Below, in pieces: positions 1-11,016 of a DNA stretch of 64,000 bases (position 1 is its first letter; each line of letters begins with the position of its first letter). The stretch lies in the NCBI GenBank assembly GCA_001600095.1, contig BCIX01000002.1, forward strand, positions 310,001 through 374,000. Reading direction: 5' to 3'. The notes under the pieces are model-generated. The model made no database searches and was not told the origin of the DNA. It worked only from the letters and a program-made list of their open reading frames with translations. The DNA comes from Bullera alba. Lineage: Eukaryota > Basidiomycota > Tremellomycetes > Tremellales > Bulleraceae. The translations under genes and the position numbers were made by a program.

Positions 1-155
1 AACTTGTCACAACTTTTGCGATCTCGGTCAAGTCCATTGCACAATTCACATCACCAAGACATTACGAGGAATCTCCACCAAGATATCGATGTACACAAGA
101 CGGAACGGGAAATGGACGGTCTCAAACTACGCCGAGTATCGTTCTCGCTATGAAA

Positions 156-845
156 TCACGCTCTTTCCCTCGTCGCCTCTCCTGAATCACTTTCGACTTC
201 CCAGAGGACAGGGGTTTTGAGCCACCCGTTAACTTCGTCATTCGATCGCCCATACCATACATGAGGCTTCGCTGTGGATCTGACCGCGATCAGATCGGGG
301 TCTTCAATGCTGTACATGGGTCAGCTCGCCAGTCTCGTCTCAAGTCTCGGTGTACCGGACACCTCACTCACGCCTTCCCCGTCGACACACTCCGGTCATG
401 ATACGGATAATTCGGATCCCACTTCCAGGAAGGAGATTTCTTTTCCTGAGCGATCCACTTGTCGAAGCTAGCCTGCGCGATGTTGAGCTTAGATTGAAGT
501 GGCTTCCCGCAGTCTGACCCCGGGCAAAGGGGCAGACCGTCGGAGGGTCTCTGGGATGGGATATGTGTCAATTTTGACTCTCGGAGCACCGTCATATGGT
601 CATCGTGGAAGTGCCTAGTACTGACCACATCGGCTACCATCTCGTCAAAACATTCGATACAAGCGACCTCGAACTCGTTACATGCCAGATGATATCTCGG
701 GGAGGGACTGTCACAATTTTCAGCAAAAGGTCCTCCAGAAGCTGCAGTATCACTACGGACACTCGGATAGTACGGATAGTATAGATAGTATGGAGCAAAC
801 TCACAGCGATCTGTCGCACAGTGGACAGCGGAATTGGAACGACAT
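156..845 (-). CDS. Small degenerate RING-finger protein, tandem paralogue of the next gene
   Basis: Four exons (845-805, 707-626, 550-372, 309-156) splice cleanly to 151 residues. The cysteine pattern is RING-like: C7-X2-C10, C23, C30-X2-C33, C50-X4-C55. The histidine that should follow the third cysteine is absent (residue 25 is Glu) and spacing is stretched, so zinc binding at site 2 is doubtful. The protein starts almost directly at the RING and has no N-terminal coiled coil. It ends in an acidic, Trp-rich tail. The first exon ends after 'CPLCDRSL' exactly where the neighbour's ends after 'CPVCLQVL', and the other two introns also match in position, so the two genes are duplicates. The gene uses GTGAGT, GTCAGT and GTGAGT donors. 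Function is not recognised; a lost or altered ubiquitin-ligase role is inference. Confidence 0.6.
764..792. repeat. Short imperfect tandem repeat in an intron
   Basis: About three copies of a nine-base unit of the form cggatagta lie inside the first intron of the degenerate RING gene. Confidence 0.7.
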
Positions 846-1653
846 GTCGCGACGCCGACCCCACTCATCGAGATCTTTATATCGCTCCAATAACACATCT
901 CCACGGGGGCGACTATTTGGAGGAACATAGCCGAGGCAGGCGGCGACGCATGCGAAGCCCGAAAAGCCCCACGACCCCGAAGAAGACCACCCTGAGTATG
1001 TCGAAGAGTAGGTTCAACAGGGGACCGAGCCTTATTGGGGTAGCAGCCATGACGGCGACGTGAGAAGTGGGATGTGTCGCGGACGGTCGATTTGCTGAAT
1101 GAGTAGAGCACGTCTAGACTGCCCAAGGCTGATTTGGGTGAAAGACAACGCTGAACTACTCGTGCAGTGTCGCCCGGGGGATGACTCAGTGTCATGAGTA
1201 CGAGAGGACGAGGGCGAGGTCGCACCCAGCTTATTTACACGTTGCAAGTTGCAGGTTGCCTCGTGGCCTCGTGCCCGCGCTTTGATTATACTCCAGGAAG
1301 CGTTGACCAAGGCACCACCGCGAGGATGATGACTGCGCCTGCGTGGCAGCCTACACCTCTCCCTGTCCCCTGGACATCAATATAATGCTCGATCCGCCAT
1401 CTGTGTACCTAGAGGTACCTAGTCTCATTGTGGCTATGGCACTGCGATCTTCATCCGCAAACAGCCGCGGTCGCAAGAATCGACTTTCGATCCATGTCGA
1501 GTCTGTTTCACATCGTAGAGGCCATATATAGGGTCTACAATACAAGCTACGAGAACTGCGAAGATACTGACCAGGGATACACGAAGGATGATCATGCAAA
1601 ATGTTCTCGTCATTATCGACCAAGAGATCCTTCAGATCGTCCGGAAATCCACC
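846..1653. other. Intergenic, no gene seen
   Basis: This is the spacer between the two RING genes (3' flank of one, promoter of the other). Small open frames exist but none shows protein-like composition or a splice partner. Confidence 0.6.
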
Positions 1654-2627
1654 CTAGTTTTCCCAATCATCATCTTCGTCATCAATCCATACTCGTGCAG
1701 CGATTGCGGGACGACGCTCTGATAGTATGTATCTTATGTCTCGTCAGCAATAGTCATAATCCCGCAGCTGAATCTATAGACTTACGCCTTCCTCGTCAAC
1801 CAATCCTCATGATCCGCCCACCCTCCAGGTGAAGCCATTGCGTGAGTGACCCACTCCTCGATGAGTCCGTCCAACATCCTGATCTTCGCACCGGGATTGG
1901 GTTGAAGCCGCATCCTACACCCAGGACACGAAGGTGGAGTGCCTTGTGTATACTGAGACAGGACATGTGTTAGCTGGGAGAGATGCTAGCTTGACCAGGG
2001 TTGACAGGGCTGACAGCACTCACAGCAGTATTCACCAGCGTATCGAGACATTCGGCACATGTGACGTGCCCACAGCCAAGGATGTATCGGGGATTGGCAC
2101 TGGCGGTGTCATCAGCATGACTCCAACGCATGTATATGCGTATAAGTAGGACTCGAGTATACTCACAGTACTTGTAGACATACAGGACACTCAATGTGCT
2201 CCCGCATAGTCTCCCCGTATCGCTCCATTGACTCTCCTGTAAGAGGGCAATCAGTACACCTGATCGAATCCCGAAGGTCGACCATATCAGACTCACTGAG
2301 CTGGACACTGGACTGCCTGACCTTCCCCAGCTCTCGATGTACCAAGCCCAACCTGCGAATGTATCGCTGAGCCGCATCCCCATTCTTCTTCTCGGCTGCT
2401 TTGGCCAACCGCAATTCTTCCTTGACTTCCCCTAGTTCCGTCACTAAGGCCTGGCTCATCGCTACCAGGGTATGTGAGACCGTCTGCTTAACGCGCTGTT
2501 CATTCGCTGGGACGGTTTGCTGTTGAACCGAGGAGAAGTGGGATGGGAGGAACATGTTGAGGAAGGGAGACGATGTGTCCTTTACCGGTCCGACAGCTTG
2601 CATGGTGGTTGAGCGGGATTGAGCCAA
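1654..2627 (-). CDS. Coiled-coil RING-finger protein (probable E3 ubiquitin ligase)
   Basis: Four exons (2627-2167, 2099-2024, 1952-1786, 1732-1654) give 260 residues. The N-terminal half is helical and charged (about residues 45-105), consistent with a coiled coil. A canonical C3HC4 RING follows: C147-X2-C150-X12-C163-X-H165-X2-C168-X2-C171-X16-C188-X2-C191. RING domains of this type bind two zinc ions and recruit E2 enzymes, so E3 ligase activity is the family expectation; the substrate is unknown. The C-terminus is acidic (ends 'DDEDDDWEN'). Its intron positions in and after the RING match the small degenerate RING gene just downstream, showing a local duplication. The ATG at 2627 is the first of the long open exon. 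Confidence 0.75.
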
Positions 2628-3347
2628 GTTGTCAGATGTTGACGTGCTGAGTCAGTTATGAAGTACCATCTAGTCTACACCGTTGGATACTAGAGAAGTA
2701 GGATGATGCTCAACCTGTCGAGTCAGAGAACGCATCGAGCTGCAGGTTGCCCGCCGCATGGAGCCAGGGCTTTAATTACTCCGAGAAGCTCAGGCACCAT
2801 CACCCAGGCCGGTACCCAGGTGACCAGGTCGCTGCAGATCGCTGCCTGCATCTCCCTAGTTCCTCTGTTCAGTGTCTCCTGCTTTTGTCAACTCTGGAGG
2901 ACCAGACAGAGCAGAGGTCCAATGACTCTATGCCACTCCTCAATCCTCCTGTTACGTTTCAGTATGCCCACAGTATGACTGTCAAGCGTGCGCGAAAGAC
3001 AAATGATTGCAACGACAATCGATCGTACGCGTGTTTCAGATTCGAGTGGCAGATCTTGCTTGCTCCGCCGTCGATTTACCGAGTGCCGGTAGCAGGTCGG
3101 TCAACCTTCTGCCATCTTTCAAAGTCGACCAGTTCGAACCAGTTGAAACTTGAACTACCACAGTCTTCTATCTCACTGCCAAAGACTGACCCGGACATGA
3201 GATACATAGATCCCCCGGAAATATCTTCCCTTCTCAGTTCATCTCGACTCTCACATCTCGTCTCCCAACCCACTCCACGCACTACAAACGAGAGCAAGAG
3301 ACGACTCACCCGACCACACCGCTCGATTCCCCATCACAAGCCGTACG
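2628..3347. other. Intergenic (divergent promoter region)
   Basis: This lies between the start of the RING gene on the minus strand and the start of the next plus-strand gene. A 262-codon open frame covers much of it but lacks protein-like composition. Nothing else is supported. Confidence 0.5.
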
Positions 3348-4903
3348 ATGGCTATCATAAAGTCGACCCACCCTGTCCCCCGGTTCGCGCCCTGCAGCTA
3401 CCGATGCGCGGCGGCCGGATTGACGAATTACCCAAAGCCCCTGCAGGACGTCGGTCTTGCCATCGACACGAAGAAGTCGGATGGCCCGATCCACCTGACA
3501 AAAATATCAGCTTGCCACCAGCGCGTCCAAGATGATGGTCGCGCCGACATCCCATCAACGAAAGTCCAGTCCCGGGATGGCTTCGCACGGTACGCCGACG
3601 CGACCCTCCCTTTTCTCGCAGCGTGTAAGATTAAGCTGTATCGCCCACACGACGTCTACCTCCTTCACCATGTTGCCAACCATCAACTCGGACTCACGGG
3701 CAAGATCCACACCCCATCGAACTCCTGGAGCTATCGAGACCTGCCGCGACTCACCGCAGAGCATCAAGCTGCAGAAACTGTCAGATGGGCTCGACATCTC
3801 GCTTTCCACCACGGTCTGAAGCTCTTACCTACGATAAGCCCTGGAGCCCCAGCTGCCCCGGCATCTCTACTCCGTATGGGCGAATACACGTACTCGTATC
3901 CGCGAGATGTCTTCGCTGCGTCACCCTACAGCTGTTTGGTACCGTCAGCAAGGACGGTTGATACCTCCGAGTACTGGACGGCGTCGAGGTTCGCGGAATG
4001 GGTCGAAGAGCAGATATCGCCCCCGCGATCGAAGTGCAAGAGAGGAGGGATAGGCGATGATAAGAGTCGAGCTACAGTAAAGTGAGTGAGGGCGAGACGG
4101 GCCTGTCATCAGTGTCTGTGTCGTCATTCGCTGATACTCTGAATAGATCCTTCAACAGCGAAGAGTGGAAGGGCAAGCTGTGGGAGGCCATGATGGACCT
4201 GAGCCGAAGCAGAAACGAGCAGCATGACGCAAGTAAAGTCCCCAATCCGGATGAAGCAGCCGCACTTTGCCGACAATGGTCCACCCTCCAACAAGGCGTA
4301 AAGATGGTTTTGGGCGTGTTTTCAGACACTCGGTCGACGTCGCCCCGCGGTCGTCATGGTGGTGCTGGCGGTGCTCTGGTGGAAAGGGGGGCAGGACCCC
4401 AATTTGATCATGTTGACTTTGACGGAGGCGAGCAGATGATTATGGCGCAGGTCATCGCCGATGTCTATCGGATCCCGCTTGAAGATGCCATTACGGCTCT
4501 GGAGGGGGAGCTGTTCAGACCGCGCAAGGGATGTCGACAAGTCGTCGACATTGGACTAGGCGGTGCTCGGCCGGGAGCTGAGTCAGTGCGCTTGGTTGAG
4601 ACCAGCGCAGTCAACAGAAGAGGATGTAGACGTGCCTTTTCGGGGTTTAATCGCCTGTTGTGAGTCCTCTACCTGGAAGTTTGAGGAGGAGGCATCTCGT
4701 CTGACCTTGAGCGTAGCGAACCAAACTTTGGATTTGGACGCTCGCCTTTCCACGGTAGTAGAGAGGAAGAGGATGAATGGGAGGTGGCCTATGTGCGCGG
4801 GCGAAGTCGTGTTGTTCTGCTAGAAGTGGAGGGTCGCTGGATTTGGGCTGGCGAGCGGGTGCCGGTGCGAGTGAATTATCGTCATTTTGGCAGAAAGTTC
4901 TGA
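3348..4903 (+). CDS. Hypothetical protein, unrecognised
   Basis: Three exons (3348-4081, 4147-4659, 4717-4903) join in frame to 477 residues. Both introns have GTGAGT donors; the first has a clear CTGAT branch site and the second a CTGACC. The last two exons look strongly protein-like, for example the 'EEWKGKLWEAMMDLSRS' helix and a C-terminus rich in Arg, Val and Trp. The first exon is weaker: it is chosen because it splices in phase, and its ATG is the only plausible start. I do not recognise a domain, signal peptide or membrane segment. The true start could lie in a different upstream exon. Confidence 0.5.
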
Positions 4904-5313
4904 GGAGAGTTCCGGGTATATGTGCTGTTTGTAGGTGATGGCTGTTTGTACATGTCCTTGTGTGATGCTGCCCTCTGTGAGGCTCTGTAGGGCTCTGCTA
5001 ACTCGAGTGCGTGTGTGGATCGGGGATGGCGTTGCATCTCGTTGCATGTTGTGGTCAACGATCAGGTGTGACGAAGGTTTACGTAACTCCTGCCACCACT
5101 CAAATTTGATCCCGTGTTGGCGTCAAGTCTTTAGCGGGCGGCGAGGACCTTGGAGGACATGCTCCTGCTAGCTTGCTGCTCGGTCTTGTGCTCGTCCCTT
5201 GTCACTCAACGTCTCTTGTCAGCTGTACATACATCTCGGAGGCGCTTCGTGTCGAGGAGAGAGACCGTCAACACATCGACTGAACAAGCCGGAGAAGGCA
5301 TTCTACACCCAAT
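4904..5313. other. Intergenic
   Basis: Terminator of the hypothetical gene and promoter of the HAPSTR1-like gene, both on the plus strand. No further gene is seen. Confidence 0.6.
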
Positions 5314-6718
5314 ATGGACCTCTCGGCACTGGGCTCGACGTTACCGCCCGGGCTGGCGGATGCGGAAAGGGACATGGGAGACAAGTTCAGAGGTGCGAAT
5401 CACTGATTGATCGAGAATGCTATGGAGCTCGGCTGATGAGACTTGGTGTAGCATCCGCACTTAGTATCACGAACCTGTACAAGTCGTCGTTATCGTACAC
5501 CAAGGTGAGTACTGATACCCAAACACTGCCCCTTCGTGACGGACCGCACCATGGCTCCTTGAACTGGAAGGGAGGGGGCTGGAGGTGGCAAGCAAAGGAC
5601 AAGGGGGAACCGCAGTGACATTGTGCTGACTTCTCTTTATCACTTCAGCAAGCATACCAGGTCGGGTACTCGGCATGTTTGTAAGTCTACCTACCCGACT
5701 TTCCCACCCCGTTTGCTGACCTTTTGTCTCAGATCCGACGTGTTATCCACGGTACAATCGTCAATAGCCGGTGGCCAGGATGCAACGCAGACCCTCTCAC
5801 GGCTCATGGATTGGGCAGAAGCGCGAGAAGTGCGTTTCTCCCCTGGGACATGTATCATACCAAGCTGACACTGTACAGACTGCCATGGCAGCATTTGCCG
5901 CCGAGGAAACCGATGATCCAACAGCCAGCAATAATGCTCAAGCTCAAGCGGCTGCTGGCAATTCGGCGACCAATGCCCCCGTTCCACTGAGACGGGCCGC
6001 TTTGACAAAGCAAGCGTTATCTCACCTGCAACCCCCAAGGCCCGCCTCGGCTCCGTTGCCGGAACACCGTCAACACCAATCACCAGATTACGCCAGCTCG
6101 CCTCTTGTCGACAAGTCGAACGAATCCCGGAGTAAACCGATGATGAGCTCTACGCCTGCTTCGCCGGATCCAGCGCAACAGAATCAATGGCAGCCGACGC
6201 CTACACCTCATTTCGCTTCTTCTTCCTCATCCACCCCTTCGGCATCTTCATCTTCGGTTCTGCCTAGGCAGCCGTTTTTCAACCCGAATAACGCGAGTAC
6301 AGCGGGAAGCAGCTCGTCAAGAAAGGTACATCACTCTCCGGTCCGATCCACCTCGGCAATTCATGGGGTAAACGTCCCGCAATCCACTTTCAACCCAGCT
6401 ATACCAGCACTCCCGCATGCCGGGATGCCGTTCACTACGACTACGCAGCACGTGTCGGTCGGATCGAAACGTGCTCTGGTGGACTACGAGATGGCAGACG
6501 ACAGTGCACCACCCGCGAATGCTGCGAGGAATGCGCCTAGTCGCGCGGCCAAGAGGCGCAGTATGGGCACAGGGGTGTTGAGCAAGAGCATAGAGGAAGG
6601 CGGGGATAGCGATGGAAACCAGAGGGACCGAGATAGGGATAGGGATCGAGATGGGCATAGGGAGAGGAGGAGGGGTGGAAAGCGGAATGGAGGAGCGGGC
6701 GGTGTTGGCACAGCATAG
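5314..6718 (+). CDS. HAPSTR1/C16orf72-like protein (DUF4588 type)
   Basis: Five exons (5314-5392, 5452-5504, 5649-5680, 5733-5829, 5879-6718) give 366 residues. The N-terminal 90 residues resemble human HAPSTR1: a helix with 'SITNLYKSSL' (human has 'AVTNLYKESV'), a 'QAYQVGY' stretch (human 'FDIGIQIGY'), then a basic/Trp segment 'LMDWAEARE' (human 'VLAWVKKRR'). The rest is disordered, rich in Ser, Pro, Asn and Gln, and ends in a basic tail with an Arg-Asp dipeptide repeat. Near the end a 'KRALVDYEMADD...AAKRR' segment resembles the conserved C-terminal motif of the family. HAPSTR1 binds the HUWE1 ubiquitin ligase and acts in stress signalling in animals; a matching role here is inference. The assignment rests on memory of the human protein, not a search. 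Confidence 0.6.
6629..6663 (+). repeat. Hexamer repeat encoding Arg-Asp dipeptides
   Basis: An in-frame repeat of the form gaYMgR encodes alternating Arg and Asp near the C-terminus of the HAPSTR1-like protein. Confidence 0.7.
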
Positions 6719-7179
6719 CGGAGCGGGGAATATGTGGAGTGGAGCAGGGAGCGTGGGGGTGGGCAGTACGAGGACGGTGTGTTGAGGACTTGAGGTCGAT
6801 TGATCGCATGGCGAGTCCGAGTCCGAATGTTTCCTACACTGTATGTAGTCCGATTGACATAGTCGCTCTGATGCCGCACAACAATGTACAATACCTGCAT
6901 GACGCAGCGGCCCCCGGGCGCAAATTCAAGGAGATTGTGCAATCTGGAACCAAAGAAGCTCTGCCAGTGTGGCTCTCACGCCGTCACAGGTTGTACATGG
7001 GGGTATGGGTCGTGCAGGTATAACCATCGTGAAACCCGACATGTGTACTCTTTCAATTGTAGATTGTCCGTAATGTTCGTAACTCCCTCATCGTTGACCC
7101 GACCCGACATATTCACATCTGCTTCCACAGAAGACAACCCTCGCAGGCCGCTCAGTGGTGATGCAGTCGTCCTCCAGGC
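6719..7179. other. Intergenic, convergent 3' ends
   Basis: Both flanking genes end here, so it should hold two terminators and 3' UTRs. No gene is seen. Confidence 0.6.
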
Positions 7180-8765
7180 CTAAAGGTTGTTCGAGCTGTT
7201 GTTCTGCTTGATAACGACAGCAGCGGCGATTCCGGCAGCGATGACAACGATCTGAAAGTGTAGATATCAGCTGGACTGCTGAGGGCGGACAATGCTATAG
7301 ACAACGTACCAAGAGAAATCCAATAAGGATAGAGAGCCATATCTTTCGCTTCCGCTGCTGCGTCTCGTTGAGCCATTCACTATTAGTTTGGGGTCAGTCG
7401 ACTGTCCACAGTTGCGACGTTAGGGAGCACGGCTCACCTCTCCGATTTGCCATCTTTGGTGACTTGATCCAGCCTGACGCTCATGCTGAATCGTTTCCAG
7501 AAATCGACACCGCTCACTCCTCTTGCCATGCTCTTCCTCGCACCCACTCGCAGACCACTCTCCTGCCTACCAGCGCCATTGATCCGCACGTCATTCAGAC
7601 CCTGTTTCCTGGGTGAGAATGGGCTCGAGAGCTCATCCTCCCCACCCCGGAACAAGGCCTTTTTCTCTTTCATAAGATCGAAGCCCTTGATCGAGTCGGA
7701 GGAGATGGACGACACAGACCCCCTAGACGAGGCGTCTTGGGAGAACGGGGATCGAGGTGGTGATAGAGGAGAGTTGGAGAATTGCGGTGGGGCGGCCAAA
7801 GCGGGAGACACGGGGGTGCCAGAGCATGGGAGCTCGGGAATGGTGAATCGCTCCGGAGAGGATTGAAGGGTTGGTCGATTTTGGTTCACGATTCGAGGCG
7901 GGGTGCCGCCAGGTGGAGTGCAGTGTATGGTTGGGATATGGATGTGCGGGCGCATTGGATGTGGCTTGGTGACCGCCGGGAAGGCGATTGGGCCAGATTG
8001 TTGGCTGGTCGAGGGATGGGTAGGCGATGCGAATGGGTTTTGTGGTTGTTTCTGGAGGATTGGTTTCGGAGGACTTTGTTGAGGTCGACCGGGAGAGGAG
8101 GACAAGGGCGACAAGGTTCCCGATTTCAAGGGAGATGACGGCGTGAGGGAGGGTTGAGGAAAGTCAATGATGATACTTCGTCTTACACCGCCTTCTTGAC
8201 CAGTCCTCGGCGCATTCTTGGTGGGCGATGGGACGGAGTATGACAAAATCTCTTCATCCCGCTCATCTTCCATCTCCTCTTCCACTACGCCGATATGACC
8301 ATGGACCGAGGCCACATCCCGATCCTCGACCCGCCTTTCGAGCGAGTTGACCCTATCCAAGAGGTTTTGTCGGCCAATTGGGGCGTAGGAGTATCGGGAC
8401 TTCCTCACGCTTTTCACCTTGACCAATCCGGTAGAAGGGATACCATCGGCTTTGCCTTTGGGAGGGCTTGAGGGCAATCGACTGGGATATCCTTTCTGCG
8501 AAGCCAGCACCGATTTGTCCTTTGAAGGCGTCACGGGAGTCTGGATCTCGTCTTCAGCGTCGCTGTCGCCGGATGAGACCAATAAGTTGCCAATGGCCTC
8601 GAACCCGCCATTCGAGGAGGTGGTAGAAGCACGGTCCCCGGGCTCGTAGTGGATCTTACGGGGCGGGGTGTAGGTGGGTGACATGGCTCGGTCGAGCGAG
8701 GTGGACGAAGGGGAGGTAGTGGGACCGGTGGCCTGTCGGCGAGTGGGGGTGGAAGAGGGCTGCAT
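7180..8765 (-). CDS. Ser/Pro-rich protein with one C-terminal membrane helix
   Basis: Three exons (8765-7438, 7379-7310, 7251-7180) give 489 residues. The first 440 residues are low-complexity and rich in Ser and Pro with many SP/TP sites, plus one acidic patch (around residues 160-175, 'VVEEEMEDERDEE'). The last two short exons encode 'EWLNETQQRKRKIW' followed by a membrane helix (about residues 458-480, Ile/Leu/Ala/Val) and a tail of about nine residues, 'KQNNSSNNL'. This is the layout of a tail-anchored or type II single-pass protein with most of the mass in the cytosol. The two introns flank and split the membrane anchor, so alternative splicing could make a soluble form. No family is recognised. 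Confidence 0.75.
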
Positions 8766-11016
8766 GTCGCCGAGGCTCGTGTATGTGGCTCGTCGTAAGG
8801 CTGCTGAGGGTTTGGAGCGTTGAGTCTCGTAGATGGTCGTGGGAGGTCGTGCTTGGTGAGGTGGGACTTGGTAAAGAGCGTGGATGTTGGTAAAGAGTGA
8901 CTAAGGAGCGGTCTGAGCGAGGTCTTGGTGATAAAGTGAACGGTGAAGAGTACGAGCGGGTTGACAAGATATGTTTGCTAAAGAGGTAGAAGAGACGAGT
9001 ATGGCCGAAGCGAAAGGTGCCAAGAGGACTGTGAGGACTGAGGATGGAGCGGAAAGGGGGGAAGGGGTTCGAGCAACAGCAATAACAATGAGTGAACAAC
9101 AACAATACCTTGCATCGTCTTAATTACCTCCTCGATGCTCGATGCACTGCACTGCTCATACCATCCGAAGCTCGACCCCATGTCTCGTCTTGGAACACGT
9201 CTCCTCCTTCCTGCAACCAGTGCTCCTGGGCTCCATGCGGACCGCGACTGATCTTCGAGATTTCAGGAGTTTGACTCTGACACTTCTGAGGAATGGCCTG
9301 CCTCTGAGCCTGCGACACGAGACGGATCTCAGACCTCTTTCTTAGCGCCGCGCTCTGACACCTTGGTCCTTCATTTGCCCGGGCATCGCTCTCGCATGCG
9401 CTCGGGACATGCAGGACAGAGGCTAAGCCTTGGATGGCGATGGCCAGTGCGAGCGCTAGTCAATGCCATGCCGAGGTGGTCTGTGCTTTCCTCGCGATGT
9501 GGCGTTGGTTCAAAGGGGTATCGGGGTATCCAAGGGGGGGATGGCCTGGAGATTGTGTTTCGGATCAGCCGGTTCCAGCGAATACCAAGAGACAACCGCC
9601 GAGCATCGTTGGCCAGTACTGTGTTGTTGCTTTGATTGTCATCGTGATGATTGGCCTTGTTCTTTGGGCTGATACGTCGGATGCCATTCATCCTGCTGGA
9701 TGCTCAGATTCCTCTCATTGTCAACAGAGGGCAAACAGAGGGAAGCAGATACGGGTTGTTGTTCTGATTTGTCTTGACACGTAGCGTGTTTCAGAGTGCC
9801 AAAGAGGCAAAAACGAGCGCTGTGTTGTTGTTGTTGTTCTCGGACAGTCATTCAGATTCTCTCACTCGCTGCAACTTGGCTGTGACTGATCTGGGCGCAA
9901 TCGCGATGCATGGTTCGCTCTCAATCCATACATACAGCATCACGCAGCTGATCGTGCACGACAACTTCCTACGACTTCTGACCAGCTCAAGCCTATTGGC
10001 TTTGATGCGAGACGATAGGCCGGTGGGGATCTCCTTCTCTCAGGGGCTAAACCCGACCGGAGCCTGTTCGTCGGCATTTAAAAAGCTTCACCGCATTCCA
10101 GCTCGACTCCTCTTAAGCGACGCGACGACGTCAATCTTTCACCTGCTTGTTTATCTCAAACGACACGACCACTGCCGCCCCTGGAATTGACGACCATGAG
10201 CTATTCTTAGAACCAATCGCAGCTGGACCGCTTCCTACTCAAATTTCATGCACGGCGTAGAGCAGAGGTGGTGGAGGTTTGGAAAGGTGAAACTGTGTGA
10301 AAGAGGTGACTATGACGGACTTTCCAGGGTGCAACAGACTCGCTGGCTCGCGGTGTTCGCGCATGCAGTGCTAACTCCGGCAGCAGCAGCAGCAGCATGT
10401 CGCTGTGAGACGCGATGAGAGGTGGAGGTGAAGGACGAAGAGGAGGGAGCTGCTGGAGGAGGGGCGGGAAAGAGGTCGCGTTAACGAGTGTCTAACATGT
10501 GATCGGAAGTCTGCGCCCAACGACTGCAGGCGGAACAACAGTCTTTAGCTCAGCAAGCTCACTGGAAGTCAAGGAAAGGGCCGCAGTATTTGGACGCCCG
10601 AGGAACTGGGATCTGAACACGACACCACTACACAAATCTGCCTCCTACCAACGTAGGACTTCCAACTTCTCAACCATCTCTCCAGGACCAGCACTCAATC
10701 GACACGACCCAGAACGACAGCCTATACTTTCCAAATCTACCATTCGAGACGAAAGTGGTATAGATAGATCAGAGCACACCTCAGAGGCATGGTGAGTTCC
10801 GTCCGCCCACAGATCCTTCGTTGTCGAGGTACCGGTCTCCATCTCCAGGTTGCACATAGACTGCAGCGACCTTGACTACCATCCCCAGAACTCAGCTGAC
10901 AGGTTCATCTTTGCTCCCCTTGCCTCATGTCTCCGCCGTCATTCCTCCCCTATCTGCATATCAACTCCTTCATCGCTCTGGCAAACCACTATTCCGCATA
11001 ACACCCAACTGGCGCC
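8766..11016. other. Long divergent intergenic region, no gene supported
   Basis: The region separates the membrane-protein gene (minus) and the KRE6-like gene (plus). It includes a TTG-type microsatellite at 9821-9838 and a GCA repeat near 10378-10396. Open frames up to 138 codons exist but none has a convincing composition or in-phase intron. A GTGAGT at about 10793 and a cag at about 10889 could be a 5' UTR intron of the KRE6-like gene. Confidence 0.5.

Noticed and set aside
368..1225. A 285-codon minus-strand open frame taken as one gene
   Set aside because: Only parts of it match the RING paralogue; the spliced model with GTGAGT introns explains the homology and continues past its stop to 156.
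2747..3535. A 262-codon plus-strand open frame
   Set aside because: Composition is not protein-like, it conflicts with the in-phase exon of the hypothetical gene, and no intron leads out of it.
9774..10190. A 138-codon open frame in the long intergenic region
   Set aside because: No recognisable family, no splice partner and a random-like composition.
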